Below, piece after piece: positions 17,505 to 26,218 of a stretch of 64,000 nt of DNA. Origin of the DNA: Arthrobacter sp. Leaf137. GTDB lineage: Bacteria; Actinomycetota; Actinomycetes; Actinomycetales; Micrococcaceae. The DNA is taken from positions 166,996 to 230,995 of the forward strand of contig NZ_LMOI01000018.1 in NCBI RefSeq assembly GCF_001423525.1. Direction: 5' to 3'. The first letter of the stretch is position 1. The number at the start of each line of letters is the position of its first letter. The notes beneath the pieces were generated by a model that saw only the letters and a list, made by a program, of their open reading frames with translations, searched no databases and had not been told where the DNA came from. A program made the translations under genes and the position numbers.

Positions 17505-18725
17505 ATGCAGCAGCAGGGTGTGGAACAGCTCGTGGAGCAGGTGGCGCAGAAGCTGGGCCGCGGCCTTTCGCTGGAGGACCTGGACGGCCTGCTCCTCGCC
17601 TACAGCTCAAACCAGTCCCACGCGGACCGGGTGCGCGTGAACTTCCTGCTCAGCAAGAAGGTGCCGGCGGATGTGAGCGCATGGCAGCTCTCGCAGGGCA
17701 TCGCCACTGCCGTGCGCCCCGTGGTGGTGCCGGCCAACCCGGACCTGGGCATGCTGGGCCGGGTCTGTGTCCCGCTGATGGTGCGTGGCTTCCGCGTTGG
17801 CTATCTGTGGGTGCAGCAGGACTCGGCAGAGGAGAGCCCGACGGCGATCCTCACCCAGCTGCCGGCGGTCAACCATGAGCTGGAGCTGCTCTCCGGGCTC
17901 CTGTTGGACTCCAATACTGCCGAGTCCGAGTTCCGGCGCAGCCGTGAACGGGAGTTTCTCTCCGCCTGTGCCGGCGAACCGAATGCCGTGGCAGCAGTAG
18001 CCGGCTGGAAGGAAGTCCAGGGCCGCGGGCCGTGGCAAATGGTCACAGTGGTGGACGCCGACGGCTGGGCCAGCGGTCCGGACCCCATCGCGTCCACCCT
18101 GATCCACCGGTCCACCGCGCTGCAGGCCACCGTGGGCGTGGACGCGGCACTGTTCAGTGCCGGTACGGAGACCCACTCGGTGGTGCTGTTCCGTGAGCTG
18201 TCCGGCCGGGCCAACCATGCGCAGGTCCTGGTGCACTACCAGTTGGAACTGGCCAAGCGCTCCGGGCGGCCGGTGCACCGCATCATCCTTGGCATCAGCG
18301 AAGGGTTCACCCGCACCCGGCAGCTGGGGGAGGCGTACCGGCAGTCGAAGCTCGCAGCCCAGGCGGCCGCCGTGGACCCCCAACTGGGTGAGCTGGTGGA
18401 CTGCCGGTCCACCGGCGTGTACCAGCTGCTGGCTTCCGCCGGGGGCGGGGTGGGGGCCTGGGCCGATTCGGCGTCCGTGTACTTCCGGATGCTCGAAGAC
18501 CATGACCGGAACGGCGAACTCATTCCGGTGCTGGAACTCCTTTACGACAACGACGGTTCCGTCCAGGATGTGGCCACGAAGCTCCATCTGCACCGGAGCA
18601 GCATCTACAACCGGTTGGGCAGGATCCGCCAACTGCTGGGCGTGGACCCGTTAAAGGGATTGGCCCGCCTGGAGCTTCACGCCGCCCTGAAGATGCGCCG
18701 GTGGGCCGCCCGGCCGAGGATCTAG
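17505..18725 (+). CDS. PucR-family transcriptional regulator, AdeR-like
   Basis: A protein of 406 aa. The C-terminal PucR-type HTH is clear (VQDVATKLHLHRSSIYNRLGRIRQLLG, near 350-377), preceded by a GGDEF-like middle region. The N-terminal part is a ligand-sensing region. In Bacillus subtilis the PucR-type protein AdeR activates ald, and the divergent placement here suggests the same role for alanine use. A TAATGT at 17493-17498 lies 6 bases before the ATG without an SD, so translation may be leaderless. Its TAG stop overlaps the stop of the convergent hydrolase gene in one CTAG. Confidence 0.85.
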   Translation: MQQQGVEQLVEQVAQKLGRGLSLEDLDGLLLAYSSNQSHADRVRVNFLLSKKVPADVSAWQLSQGIATAVRPVVVPANPDLGMLGRVCVPLMVRGFRVGYLWVQQDSAEESPTAILTQLPAVNHELELLSGLLLDSNTAESEFRRSREREFLSACAGEPNAVAAVAGWKEVQGRGPWQMVTVVDADGWASGPDPIASTLIHRSTALQATVGVDAALFSAGTETHSVVLFRELSGRANHAQVLVHYQLELAKRSGRPVHRIILGISEGFTRTRQLGEAYRQSKLAAQAAAVDPQLGELVDCRSTGVYQLLASAGGGVGAWADSASVYFRMLEDHDRNGELIPVLELLYDNDGSVQDVATKLHLHRSSIYNRLGRIRQLLGVDPLKGLARLELHAALKMRRWAARPRI

Positions 18726-19525
18726 CGGCGGGCCCGCCCGGATGTCGCCGTCACGAAGGACCTGATGGCCTCGGCCACCTGCTGGGGCCGGAGGTGCTGG
18801 GCCACATGTCCGGCGCCCGGGATTTCCGCAAAGTGCCCGTGCCGTGCCGTGGCCGCCAAGCGCCGGGACCACTCGGGGCCGGCAACCTGGTCCTCGCCGC
18901 CGCGCAGCACCAGGACTGGCAGGTCGATTTCCGCCAGCCGTTCCTCGGTGCGGTAGTTCATCATGACGGGCAATTCGGTGAAGTACCAGCGTGGGCCGCA
19001 GCGGAAATAGTCGCTGAGGACGGCCCAATTGGACGACGCACTCTCCCGCAGGAGGGCATCCAGGAACAGGGCGACACTCTGGCGGGGGACCGTCCGGTGC
19101 CGTTCATCAACCACGGGGCCCATCAGCACCAGCTGCCGCACCCGGTCCGGCGCATGATGGGTCGCCTCGATGGTGAACTGAACGCCCATCGAATGGCCCA
19201 CCAAAATATAGGATTCGATGCCGCTGGACGCCAGGGCCTCACCGATAAAGGCGCCGTAGTCCTCCGCGGACACCTGCTGACCGGGCCGGGGCGTTCCGCC
19301 GAACCCGGGAAGGTCCAGTGAATACGTGGGAGCGGTGGCGGCCAGCACCTCGTGCAGCCGCCGAAGGTAGCGGTGCGAGACGCCGATTCCGTGGACCAGG
19401 ACATACGCCGGCCCCGCGTCGCCCGGAACGGCGCCGGGCGAGGGCGGCGGGGTGCCGTCCGCCCAGAGGATCCGGCCGGACAGGCCGCGGGCTTCCACCG
19501 CCGAGGACCGCAGGGGGACCGTCAT
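18722..19525 (-). CDS. alpha/beta hydrolase
   Basis: A protein of 267 aa. The oxyanion segment is LVHGIGVSH (44-51). The nucleophile elbow is GHSMG with Ser112. The likely acid is in LRGGEDQVAG and the catalytic His in GAGHVAQH near the C terminus. The set is complete, so it should be an active esterase, lipase or C-C hydrolase. No signal peptide is visible, so it is cytoplasmic. Its start overlaps the stop of the upstream HTH gene by 4 bases, so the two are cotranscribed and translationally coupled. Substrate unknown. Confidence 0.85.
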   Translation of the reverse strand: MTVPLRSSAVEARGLSGRILWADGTPPPSPGAVPGDAGPAYVLVHGIGVSHRYLRRLHEVLAATAPTYSLDLPGFGGTPRPGQQVSAEDYGAFIGEALASSGIESYILVGHSMGVQFTIEATHHAPDRVRQLVLMGPVVDERHRTVPRQSVALFLDALLRESASSNWAVLSDYFRCGPRWYFTELPVMMNYRTEERLAEIDLPVLVLRGGEDQVAGPEWSRRLAATARHGHFAEIPGAGHVAQHLRPQQVAEAIRSFVTATSGRARR

Positions 19526-20013
19526 CGGAGCCCCGCGCCGCCGTCGGAAGCACCGGAACCGCCGGTGCTGTCCGTAGCCGGGCCGTCCGAAGCAGGGCTG
19601 TCCGTCACCGCGCCATTCAGGCCGCCGTCCGTCGCGGCCTCGTGTTCCTTCCGCCGCTGCGTTTCGAGCCAGGCCAGGATGGCGCTCTGCCGGATCCGCC
19701 GGTGCGTGCCTCGGTATTCCACGGGGATTTCGCCGCGGTCCGTCATGTTGCGCAGGTACGTATGGGAAATGCCGGCCAGTTCGGCGGCCCGGGAGGTGGT
19801 CAGCATTTCCTCGACGCTGCTCACGGTCACCGCCTCGCCACGGCTGAGCCGTGCGAGGAGGTCCACGACGGCGTCCCTCGCCTGGGCGGGCAGCCGGTGG
19901 ACAGTGCCGTCCACAAATACGGTGATGTCGTCGCTGTCCCGGAGGGCGCGCGCGAGCCCGCCGGCGTCATCGGTGGGCAGTCCGGCAGTCACGCGGGGGG
20001 CTATCAGTGCCAT
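19522..20013 (-). CDS. excisionase-type helix-turn-helix DNA-binding protein
   Basis: A protein of 163 aa. The centre is a MerR/excisionase-type HTH: MLTTSRAAELAGISHTYLRNM, then PVEYRGTHRRIRQSAILAWL. This is the domain found in phage excisionases and in many small chromosomal regulators. The N-terminal 60 residues contain a predicted helical segment (ARDAVVDLLARLSRGEAV). The tail is Gly/Ser/Thr-rich and disordered. No integrase or attachment site is nearby, so a regulator or antitoxin-like role is more likely than a prophage remnant. It overlaps the hydrolase gene by 4 bases. Confidence 0.75.
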   Translation of the reverse strand: MALIAPRVTAGLPTDDAGGLARALRDSDDITVFVDGTVHRLPAQARDAVVDLLARLSRGEAVTVSSVEEMLTTSRAAELAGISHTYLRNMTDRGEIPVEYRGTHRRIRQSAILAWLETQRRKEHEAATDGGLNGAVTDSPASDGPATDSTGGSGASDGGAGLR

Positions 20014-20126
20014 ACAGGAAGCCTAACCCTCCGTTTCGACGGTTCCCTGCGGCCACGATGTCCGCGCAGGCCTCGTGGGCGGGGAACCGTCGAACCGGGA
20101 ACTGTGGAACAACCAAAAAGAAGCCG

Positions 20127-20156
20127 TTGACACGGAGTTAGTAACGCGCGTAACCT
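20127..20156 (+). promoter_or_regulatory. promoter of the LacI-fructoside operon
   Basis: TTGACA (20127-20132) and TAACCT (20151-20156) are separated by 18 bases. The -35 is a perfect consensus. The first operator-like repeat covers the spacer and most of the -10. Transcription would start near 20163, leaving an untranslated leader of about 105 bases. Confidence 0.7.
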
Positions 20157-20186
20157 CAATCACACGATCCAAGTAACGCGCGTTAC
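20141..20186. promoter_or_regulatory. two LacI-type operators
   Basis: Site 1 is GTAACGCGCGTAAC (20141-20154). Site 2 is GTAACGCGCGTTAC (20173-20186), a perfect 14-bp palindrome with the central CG typical of LacI-family sites. Centres are 32 bp apart, about three helical turns. Site 1 overlaps the -10 and site 2 lies just beyond the start point, so both would block transcription. Confidence 0.78.
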
Positions 20187-20267
20187 CCACAAGGTGGCCG
20201 CGGTACAGGAAAAACCTCACCACGCAGAAGCTGGCATGGCCCAGTCAACGAAGACCCGGAGCATTCA

Positions 20268-21338
20268 ATGGCGAAAAGCACCACACCCCACCAGGCCGCC
20301 TCCGTGCGGCAGCGGGGCGTCACCATGAATGACGTCGCCAAGCACGCCGGCGTTTCCCGGACCGCAGTTTCGTTCGTACTGAGCAATCGCGAAAACGCCA
20401 GCATCTCCGAGGAAACCCGCACCCGGATCAACGAGGCCGTCCAGGAGCTGGGCTACCGGCCCAACGCCGGCGCCCGCGCACTGGCATCCCAGCGCACTGG
20501 CTGGTATGGCATTGTCACGGAGATTGTCACGGCCCCGTTCGCCGTCGACATCATCAAAGGCGCCCAGGACCAGGCCTGGCTTGACCGCCGGTTCCTGCTC
20601 ATCGCGCCCTCCGACCAGGCCGATGCCGTAGGGCCCAACCAGGGCCTGGAAGATGCTGCAACTGAAAAGCTGTTGGAACAACGCGTGGAAGGACTTCTGT
20701 ACGCGGCCACCTTCCACCGGGGCGTCCACGTTCCGGAGAGCGCCAATGAAGTGCCCACTGTGCTGATCAACTGCTTCGACGCTGACGGAAAGTTGCCCTC
20801 GATTGTCCCTGACGAGCGTGCGGGTGGCCGGGTCGCCGTCGAACGACTGCTCCAAGCCGGCCACACCCGGATTGGGGTCATCAACCTTGACCCGGTTATT
20901 CCTGCTGCAGTGGGGCGGTTGGAAGGAGCACGCGAAGCACTGGCCATCGCCGGACTGGACCTGGATCCGGAACTGGTGGTGTCCGGATACGCGACGGCCG
21001 ACGGCGGCTACGAGGCCGCCGGCCGGATCCTGGACAGGTACGAGGGGGAGCGCAGGCCAACGGCACTGTTCTGCCTCAATGACCGCATGGCGATGGGCGC
21101 CTATGACGCCATCAAGGAACGGGGCCTGACCATCCCCGGAGACATCGCCGTGATCGGCTTCGACAACCAGGAACTGATTGCGGCCTACCTGCGGCCCAAG
21201 CTGACCACCGTTGCGTTGCCGTTCGAAAAAATGGGCGCCCTGGGAGTCCAGACGCTCGCCGCTCTTACAGCAGGACAGCCGATCATTGCCGACCAGCAAC
21301 TGGTCGACTGTCCGCTGCTAGAACGCTCCTCGGTCTGA
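20268..21338 (+). CDS. LacI family repressor of the fructoside operon
   Basis: A protein of 356 aa. The HTH and hinge occupy the first 75 residues (MNDVAKHAGVSRTAVSFVLSN, then LGYRPNAGARALAS). A periplasmic-binding-protein-like sugar domain follows, with GVINLDPV and IAVIGFDNQELIAAYLRPKLTTV. It is the first gene of the operon with the ABC importer and the GH32 enzyme, and two palindromes precede it, so autorepression is likely. The inducer is presumably a fructoside such as sucrose or a fructo-oligosaccharide. The ATG at 20268 has a weak CGGAG upstream; this start gives the normal N terminus. Confidence 0.9.
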   Translation: MAKSTTPHQAASVRQRGVTMNDVAKHAGVSRTAVSFVLSNRENASISEETRTRINEAVQELGYRPNAGARALASQRTGWYGIVTEIVTAPFAVDIIKGAQDQAWLDRRFLLIAPSDQADAVGPNQGLEDAATEKLLEQRVEGLLYAATFHRGVHVPESANEVPTVLINCFDADGKLPSIVPDERAGGRVAVERLLQAGHTRIGVINLDPVIPAAVGRLEGAREALAIAGLDLDPELVVSGYATADGGYEAAGRILDRYEGERRPTALFCLNDRMAMGAYDAIKERGLTIPGDIAVIGFDNQELIAAYLRPKLTTVALPFEKMGALGVQTLAALTAGQPIIADQQLVDCPLLERSSV

Positions 21339-21418
21339 CCGCGAAATCAAGTTCCGAAGAGCAAAACCCCTAACCCACCCTTCACCTCGCTGATGAAGAC
21401 AGGAAAGAGATAACCATC

Positions 21419-23092
21419 ATGACACAACCCCGATTCTTCAGGGCTGCCCGGATCACGGCCGCTGGCCTGGCCGTGGGAGCGATGCTGCTGACCGGCTGCG
21501 CGGCCAACGTCAACAAGACTTCCGGCACCGACGCCGCGGCAAACGCGAGCGCGTTCCTCACCATCCCGCGGGAGGACATGGGCACGTTCGTGCAGAACTT
21601 CAACCCGTTCGCCCCCACTGTGAACCCCATGGTCCAGCAGGCCATTTACGAGTCACTCCTGATCTTCAACCCGGCCAACGGGGACACGGTGCCGTGGCTC
21701 GCCACCGAGTGGAAGGCTGCCGACGACGGCAAGTCCGTCACCTTCACGCTGCGCGACGGTGTGAAGTGGTCCGACGGGCAGCCGCTGGTTGCCGAGGACG
21801 TGGCCTACACCTTCGAGCTGCAGAAGAAGATCAAGGGCGGCTTTGAATACCTCGACGGCGTCACCGCTGAGGGAAACAAGGTCACCTTCAATTTCAACAA
21901 GCCATGGTCCCCGGCACTGTACGACGTCGGCCAGCTCACCATCCTGCCCAAGCACATCTGGTCCACGCTCGCCGATCCCGAAAAGGAAGCAAACGCCAAG
22001 CCCGTCGGAACCGGGCCCTACACCGAGGTGGACAGCTTCCAGGCCCAGTCCTTCGTACTGAAGAAGAACCCCAACTACTGGCAGCCGGAAAAGCAGAAGA
22101 TCGCCGGCATCAAGATGCTCGCTTTTGCAGGGAACGACGGCGCCAACCTCGCCGCTGCGAACGGCGACGTCGACTGGGCGCCGCAGTACATCCCCAACAT
22201 CGAAAAGACATTCGTCTCCAAGGACAAGGAACACCGCCAGTACTGGTTCCCGGCAACCGGCGCCATGATCAACTGGCAGCTCAACACCACCAAGGCCCCC
22301 TTCAACGACGTTGACGTCCGCAAGGCACTGAGCATGGCCCTTGACCGCGACCAGGTCACCAAGATCGGCATGAGCGGCTACGCCAAGCCCGCCGACTGCA
22401 CCGGCCTTTCCGGGAACTACGAGAAGTGGAAGAACTCCAAGGTCAAGGACAACTGCACCTGGACCAAGCTGGATGTGCAGAAGGCCAACGAGCTGCTGGA
22501 CAAGGCCGGCTACGCCAAGGGTGCTGATGGCAAGCGCACGCTCAAGGACGGCAAGCCGTTCGAGTTCAAGATCTCCGTGGGTGCCTCATCTTCCGACTGG
22601 CTCTCCGTAGCCAACGTAATTTCGCAGAACCTCGCCGAGGTGGGCGTCACCGCCAAGGTCGACTCCCCGGACTGGGCTGCCGTGGTTGCAGGTTACGAGA
22701 CGGGCGACTTCGATTCCGGCATCGTGTGGAGCGCCAACGACCCCAGCCCGTACAAGTACTTCAACACCTCCATGGGCACGTCAACCGTGAAGCCGGTGGG
22801 AACCAAGACGTTCGACAACTACCACCGCTTCGGTGACACCACGGCTGATGCCCTGTTGGCGGAATTCGCAGCCGAGGCCGACGAGTCCAAGCAGAAGGAC
22901 ATCGCCAACAAGCTTCAGGAAGAGTACAACGACGCCGCACCGCTGGTGCCGCTGTTCTCCGGTCCGGAATGGGGCGCCTTCAATGACACCCGCTTCACCG
23001 GCTGGCCCACGGAGGGCAACCCGTACGCAACCCTCTCGGTACGGTCACCCACCACAGTCCTGGTGCTGACCACGCTGGAACCGCGCAAGTAG
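21419..23092 (+). CDS. extracellular solute-binding protein, family 5, of the GH32 operon
   Basis: A protein of 557 aa. The signal sequence ends in the lipobox LTGC with the cysteine at residue 27. The mature SBP_bac_5 fold has the family opening VQQAIYESLLIFNPANGD and VTFTLRDGVKWSDGQPL. This family was first known for peptides, but members also bind oligosaccharides. Its position between a LacI regulator and a beta-fructosidase suggests a fructo-oligosaccharide ligand, which is inference. AAAGAG precedes the ATG. After the stop comes a strong nested hairpin before the permease gene. Confidence 0.9.
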   Translation: MTQPRFFRAARITAAGLAVGAMLLTGCAANVNKTSGTDAAANASAFLTIPREDMGTFVQNFNPFAPTVNPMVQQAIYESLLIFNPANGDTVPWLATEWKAADDGKSVTFTLRDGVKWSDGQPLVAEDVAYTFELQKKIKGGFEYLDGVTAEGNKVTFNFNKPWSPALYDVGQLTILPKHIWSTLADPEKEANAKPVGTGPYTEVDSFQAQSFVLKKNPNYWQPEKQKIAGIKMLAFAGNDGANLAAANGDVDWAPQYIPNIEKTFVSKDKEHRQYWFPATGAMINWQLNTTKAPFNDVDVRKALSMALDRDQVTKIGMSGYAKPADCTGLSGNYEKWKNSKVKDNCTWTKLDVQKANELLDKAGYAKGADGKRTLKDGKPFEFKISVGASSSDWLSVANVISQNLAEVGVTAKVDSPDWAAVVAGYETGDFDSGIVWSANDPSPYKYFNTSMGTSTVKPVGTKTFDNYHRFGDTTADALLAEFAAEADESKQKDIANKLQEEYNDAAPLVPLFSGPEWGAFNDTRFTGWPTEGNPYATLSVRSPTTVLVLTTLEPRK

Positions 23093-23100
23093 TCCCCACC

Positions 23101-23200
23101 GCCGCCCTAACCTCGCTGCGCTTCGGCCAGGGAACCTCCCCTTACCTCCCCAAGCTCGCAAGCTCGCTCGGGGCCCCTCGGTAAGGGGCCCCGCGGCGGC
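23101..23200 (+). repeat. nested hairpin / REP-like element inside the operon
   Basis: The outer arms are GCCGCC (23101-23106) and GGCGGC (23195-23200). The inner arms CCCCTTACC (23138-23146) and GGTAAGGGG (23180-23188) are perfect, with a further CCCC/GGGG pair inside. The left part carries the inverse of the GGTTCCCTGGCCGA element seen at 16057. It sits between the binding-protein and permease genes. There it could stabilise the upstream mRNA end or partly terminate transcription, raising binding-protein levels over permease. Confidence 0.6.
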
Positions 23201-23258
23201 GTGGGCCCATCACGCACCAGCCCCCAAACTTTCCGTAATTCCCGAATGGAGGGAAACC

Positions 23259-24236
23259 GTGCGCTTTATCCTGCGCCGCCTGGGTTTCTACCTGATCGCC
23301 TTCTGGGCATCCATCACCCTGAATTTCCTGCTCCCGCGCTTCATGCCCGGCGACCCCGTCTCCCGCATGTTTGCCCGCTCCCAGGACAGAATGCAGCCCG
23401 AACAGATTGAGGCCCTGCGCAAGCTTCTTGGCGTGGACGACCGGCCCATTTGGGAGCAATACGTCGACTACATGCACAACATCTTCACGGGCCAGATGGG
23501 CGTCTCCATCTCCCGTTTCCCCACACCGGTCACAGAGGTTATCTCCGCCCAGATCGGTTGGACCCTCCTGCTGGGCGGAACCGCGCTGGTGATTGCCGCC
23601 GTCGTGGGTAACCTGCTGGGCATCCTGGCTGCTTGGCGGCGTGGCGGTGCGATCGACTCGGCACTGCCGCCGGTGCTGGTGTTCATCGGCTCGTTCCCAT
23701 ACTTCTGGCTCGCGATGGGTGCGTTGTACCTGTTCGGCGTGGTGCTGGGCTGGTTCCCCATCCGCCACGCGTTCACGGACGGTCTGGAACCCGGGTTTAC
23801 CTGGGAGTTCATCGGCGACGTCGGTGCCCACCTGGTGCTCCCTGCGCTGACCATCGTGCTGGTTTCCATTGGCGGCTGGATGCTGGGCATGCGCAACACC
23901 ATGATCGCCACCAATTCCGAGGACTACATCACCATGGCCGAGGCCAAGGGCCTGCGCCCCGGCCGGATCATGCTCCGCTACGCGGCCCGGAACGCCATGC
24001 TGCCGTCCGTGACCAGCTTCGGCATGGGACTGGGCTTCGTGGTGGGAGGGGCGCTGCTCACCGAAGTGGTGTTCGCCTACCCCGGCGTGGGCTACCAGCT
24101 CCTCAACGCCGTCCAGGGCCTGGACTACCCCCTCATGCAGGGCCTGTTCCTGACCATCACCGCCGCCGTGCTGCTGGCGAACTTCCTGGTGGACATCCTC
24201 TACGTCCGCCTAGACCCGCGCGTGCGCAGCAACTGA
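23259..24236 (+). CDS. ABC transporter permease, DppB type, of the GH32 operon
   Basis: A protein of 325 aa. It starts with the DppB N terminus (RFILRRLGFYLIAFWASITLNFLLPRFMPGDP; MPGDP is a family hallmark) and ends ADILYVRLDPRVR-like (NFLVDILYVRLDPRVRSN). The EAA loop is YITMAEAKGLRPGRIMLRYAAR. About six membrane segments. The GTG at 23259 has GGAGG 5-6 bases upstream. It would form half of the channel for the substrate bound by the lipoprotein encoded upstream. Confidence 0.9.
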   Translation: MRFILRRLGFYLIAFWASITLNFLLPRFMPGDPVSRMFARSQDRMQPEQIEALRKLLGVDDRPIWEQYVDYMHNIFTGQMGVSISRFPTPVTEVISAQIGWTLLLGGTALVIAAVVGNLLGILAAWRRGGAIDSALPPVLVFIGSFPYFWLAMGALYLFGVVLGWFPIRHAFTDGLEPGFTWEFIGDVGAHLVLPALTIVLVSIGGWMLGMRNTMIATNSEDYITMAEAKGLRPGRIMLRYAARNAMLPSVTSFGMGLGFVVGGALLTEVVFAYPGVGYQLLNAVQGLDYPLMQGLFLTITAAVLLANFLVDILYVRLDPRVRSN

Positions 24237-24260
24237 CCGGCCGCAGAAAAGGACCCCACC

Positions 24261-25232
24261 ATGGCAACCGCAATCCTCCAGCAATCCGGCACCACGCCCG
24301 GTAAAACCCCCGCCGCAAAACCCAAAACCAAACCCAACCGCAGCTTCGTCCACGGGCTCGCCACCAACAAGAAGGCCCTGGTGGGCATGGCCGTGATGGC
24401 AGTCTTCATCGGGCTGGCCCTGCTGGCCCCGGTGCTGTTTCCCGGCGACCCCTCCCGGATCACCGCGATGGCGTCCCTGGAACCGGATGCAGACCACTGG
24501 CTGGGCACCACGGCGAAGGGGCAGGACGTGCTGGCACTGACCGTGCACGGCGCCCGGAGTTCGCTGCTGGTGGGCCTCACTGTGGGCTTCGCCTCCACGT
24601 TCATCGGCATCCTGGTGGGCCTGGCCTCTGCCTACTTCGGCCGGTTCATTGATGAGGCACTGTCCCTGGTGACCAACGTGTTCCTGCTACTGCCCGGATT
24701 GCCGCTGCTCGTCATCCTGGCTGCTTTCCTCCCGCCGGGCCTGGGAACGGTGATCCTGGTGCTCATCATCACCGGCTGGGCAGGGTCAGCACGCGTCCTG
24801 CGCAGCCAGGCCCTGTCCATCCGCTCCAAGGACTTCGTGGCCGCGGCGGTGGTGTCCGGCGAACGGGCGGGCCGGATCATGTTCCGGGAAATCCTGCCCA
24901 ACATGGCCTCGATCGTGATGGGCACGCTGTTGGCCTGCGTTGTCTACGGAATCGGCGCCCAGGCGGGCCTTGAGTTCCTGGGACTGGGCGATGTCAGCAC
25001 CGTCTCGTGGGGCAACAACCTGTTCTGGGCCGGCAACGAGGGCGCGCTGCTCACCGGAAGCTGGTGGGTCTTCGTGCCGTCGGGCGTGTGCATCGCCCTG
25101 GTGGCCTTCGCGCTGGCCCTCATCAACTACGCCGTGGACGAGGTCACCAACCCCCGCCTGCGGAAAATCAAAACCCCCCGGCCCGCCACGGCCGAAACCC
25201 TGGCACCCATCGAAAGGAGCGCCGCCAAGTGA
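24261..25232 (+). CDS. ABC transporter permease, DppC type, of the GH32 operon
   Basis: A protein of 323 aa with a Lys/Pro-rich cytoplasmic N-terminal tail. The DppC loop DHWLGTTAKGQDVLAL and the EAA loop DFVAAAVVSGERAGRIMFRE are present, and the C terminus reads NYAVDEVTNPRLRK. It follows DppB by 24 bases with AAAAGGA before the ATG. It overlaps the next ATPase gene by 4 bases. Confidence 0.9.
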   Translation: MATAILQQSGTTPGKTPAAKPKTKPNRSFVHGLATNKKALVGMAVMAVFIGLALLAPVLFPGDPSRITAMASLEPDADHWLGTTAKGQDVLALTVHGARSSLLVGLTVGFASTFIGILVGLASAYFGRFIDEALSLVTNVFLLLPGLPLLVILAAFLPPGLGTVILVLIITGWAGSARVLRSQALSIRSKDFVAAAVVSGERAGRIMFREILPNMASIVMGTLLACVVYGIGAQAGLEFLGLGDVSTVSWGNNLFWAGNEGALLTGSWWVFVPSGVCIALVAFALALINYAVDEVTNPRLRKIKTPRPATAETLAPIERSAAK

Positions 25233-26218
25233 CTGTCTCCCAAACCTCCTTCGGGTCCCACGAACCTGTCCTGGACGTGCAGGACCTCACCGTGAAGTAC
25301 ATCGGCGACTCCCGCTCCACCACCGCCGTCGACCGCGTTTCCTTCAGCATCGGCACCGGCGAGGTCTTCGGCCTGGCAGGGGAATCGGGCTGCGGCAAGT
25401 CGACCATCGCCAACTCGATCATGCGGCTGCTCAAGGACCCTGCGAAGATCGCCGCTGGCAGCATCTCCTTCGGCGGCCGGGATGTCCTGGCCATGAGCCC
25501 GGAAGAACTGCGGCGCTTCCGCTGGCAGGACGTGGCCATGGTGTTCCAGTCGGCCATGAACTCGCTCAATCCGGTGCTGACCATCGGCGAGCAGATCGTG
25601 GACATCTTCACCACCCACGCCGGGCTGTCCCGCAAGGAATCGCTGCGGCGGGCGGGGGAACTGCTGGAGCTGGTCAGGATCGACCCCGCACGGCTGAAGT
25701 CCTACCCGCACCAGCTCTCCGGCGGGATGCGGCAACGCGCCGTCATCGCGATGGCCGTGGCACTCAAGCCCTCCCTCCTGATCCTGGACGAGCCCACCAC
25801 CGCCCTGGACGTGGTGGTGCAGCAGGAGATCATGGCCCAGATCAAGGAACTCCAGCGTGAACTTGGCTTCTCCGTCCTGTTCATCACGCACGACATGTCC
25901 CTCATGGTGGAACTGTCCCACCGGATGGCTGTGATGTACGGCGGGCGCATCGTGGAGACCGCCAGGGCCCACGACGTCTACGCCGATCCCCGCCATCCCT
26001 ACACGCAGGCGCTGATGGGCGCGTTTCCGCCCCTCACCGGCCCGCGGGTTCCGCTTTCGGGATTGCCCGACGGCGTGAAGTTCCGGAACATCCCGGACCT
26101 CGCCGAGGTGGCACCCGGCCACCTCGTGGCGCCGTTCGGTGCCGGCGACTTGTCCATCGCGCACGGAACGCAGGCCACTGATGACGAAGATGCAGCCCTG
26201 GAAGGAGCCATCCGATGA
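25229..26218 (+). CDS. ABC transporter ATPase, DppD type, of the GH32 operon
   Basis: A protein of 329 aa. Walker A is GESGCGKST, the signature LSGGMRQR, Walker B LLILDEPTTALD, and the H-loop FITHDMS. The start GTG 25229 overlaps the permease stop (GTGA) and has AAAGGAG upstream. The C-terminal extension lacks the Cys-rich motif seen in the first Dpp operon's ATPase. It pairs with the next ATPase; here the two are separate proteins, unlike the fusion at 10765. Confidence 0.9.
   Translation: MTVSQTSFGSHEPVLDVQDLTVKYIGDSRSTTAVDRVSFSIGTGEVFGLAGESGCGKSTIANSIMRLLKDPAKIAAGSISFGGRDVLAMSPEELRRFRWQDVAMVFQSAMNSLNPVLTIGEQIVDIFTTHAGLSRKESLRRAGELLELVRIDPARLKSYPHQLSGGMRQRAVIAMAVALKPSLLILDEPTTALDVVVQQEIMAQIKELQRELGFSVLFITHDMSLMVELSHRMAVMYGGRIVETARAHDVYADPRHPYTQALMGAFPPLTGPRVPLSGLPDGVKFRNIPDLAEVAPGHLVAPFGAGDLSIAHGTQATDDEDAALEGAIR

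Noticed and set aside
19522..20013. Prophage or integrative element remnant because of the excisionase-like domain
   Set aside because: There is no integrase, att-like repeat, tRNA or composition shift nearby, and chromosomal regulators use the same fold.
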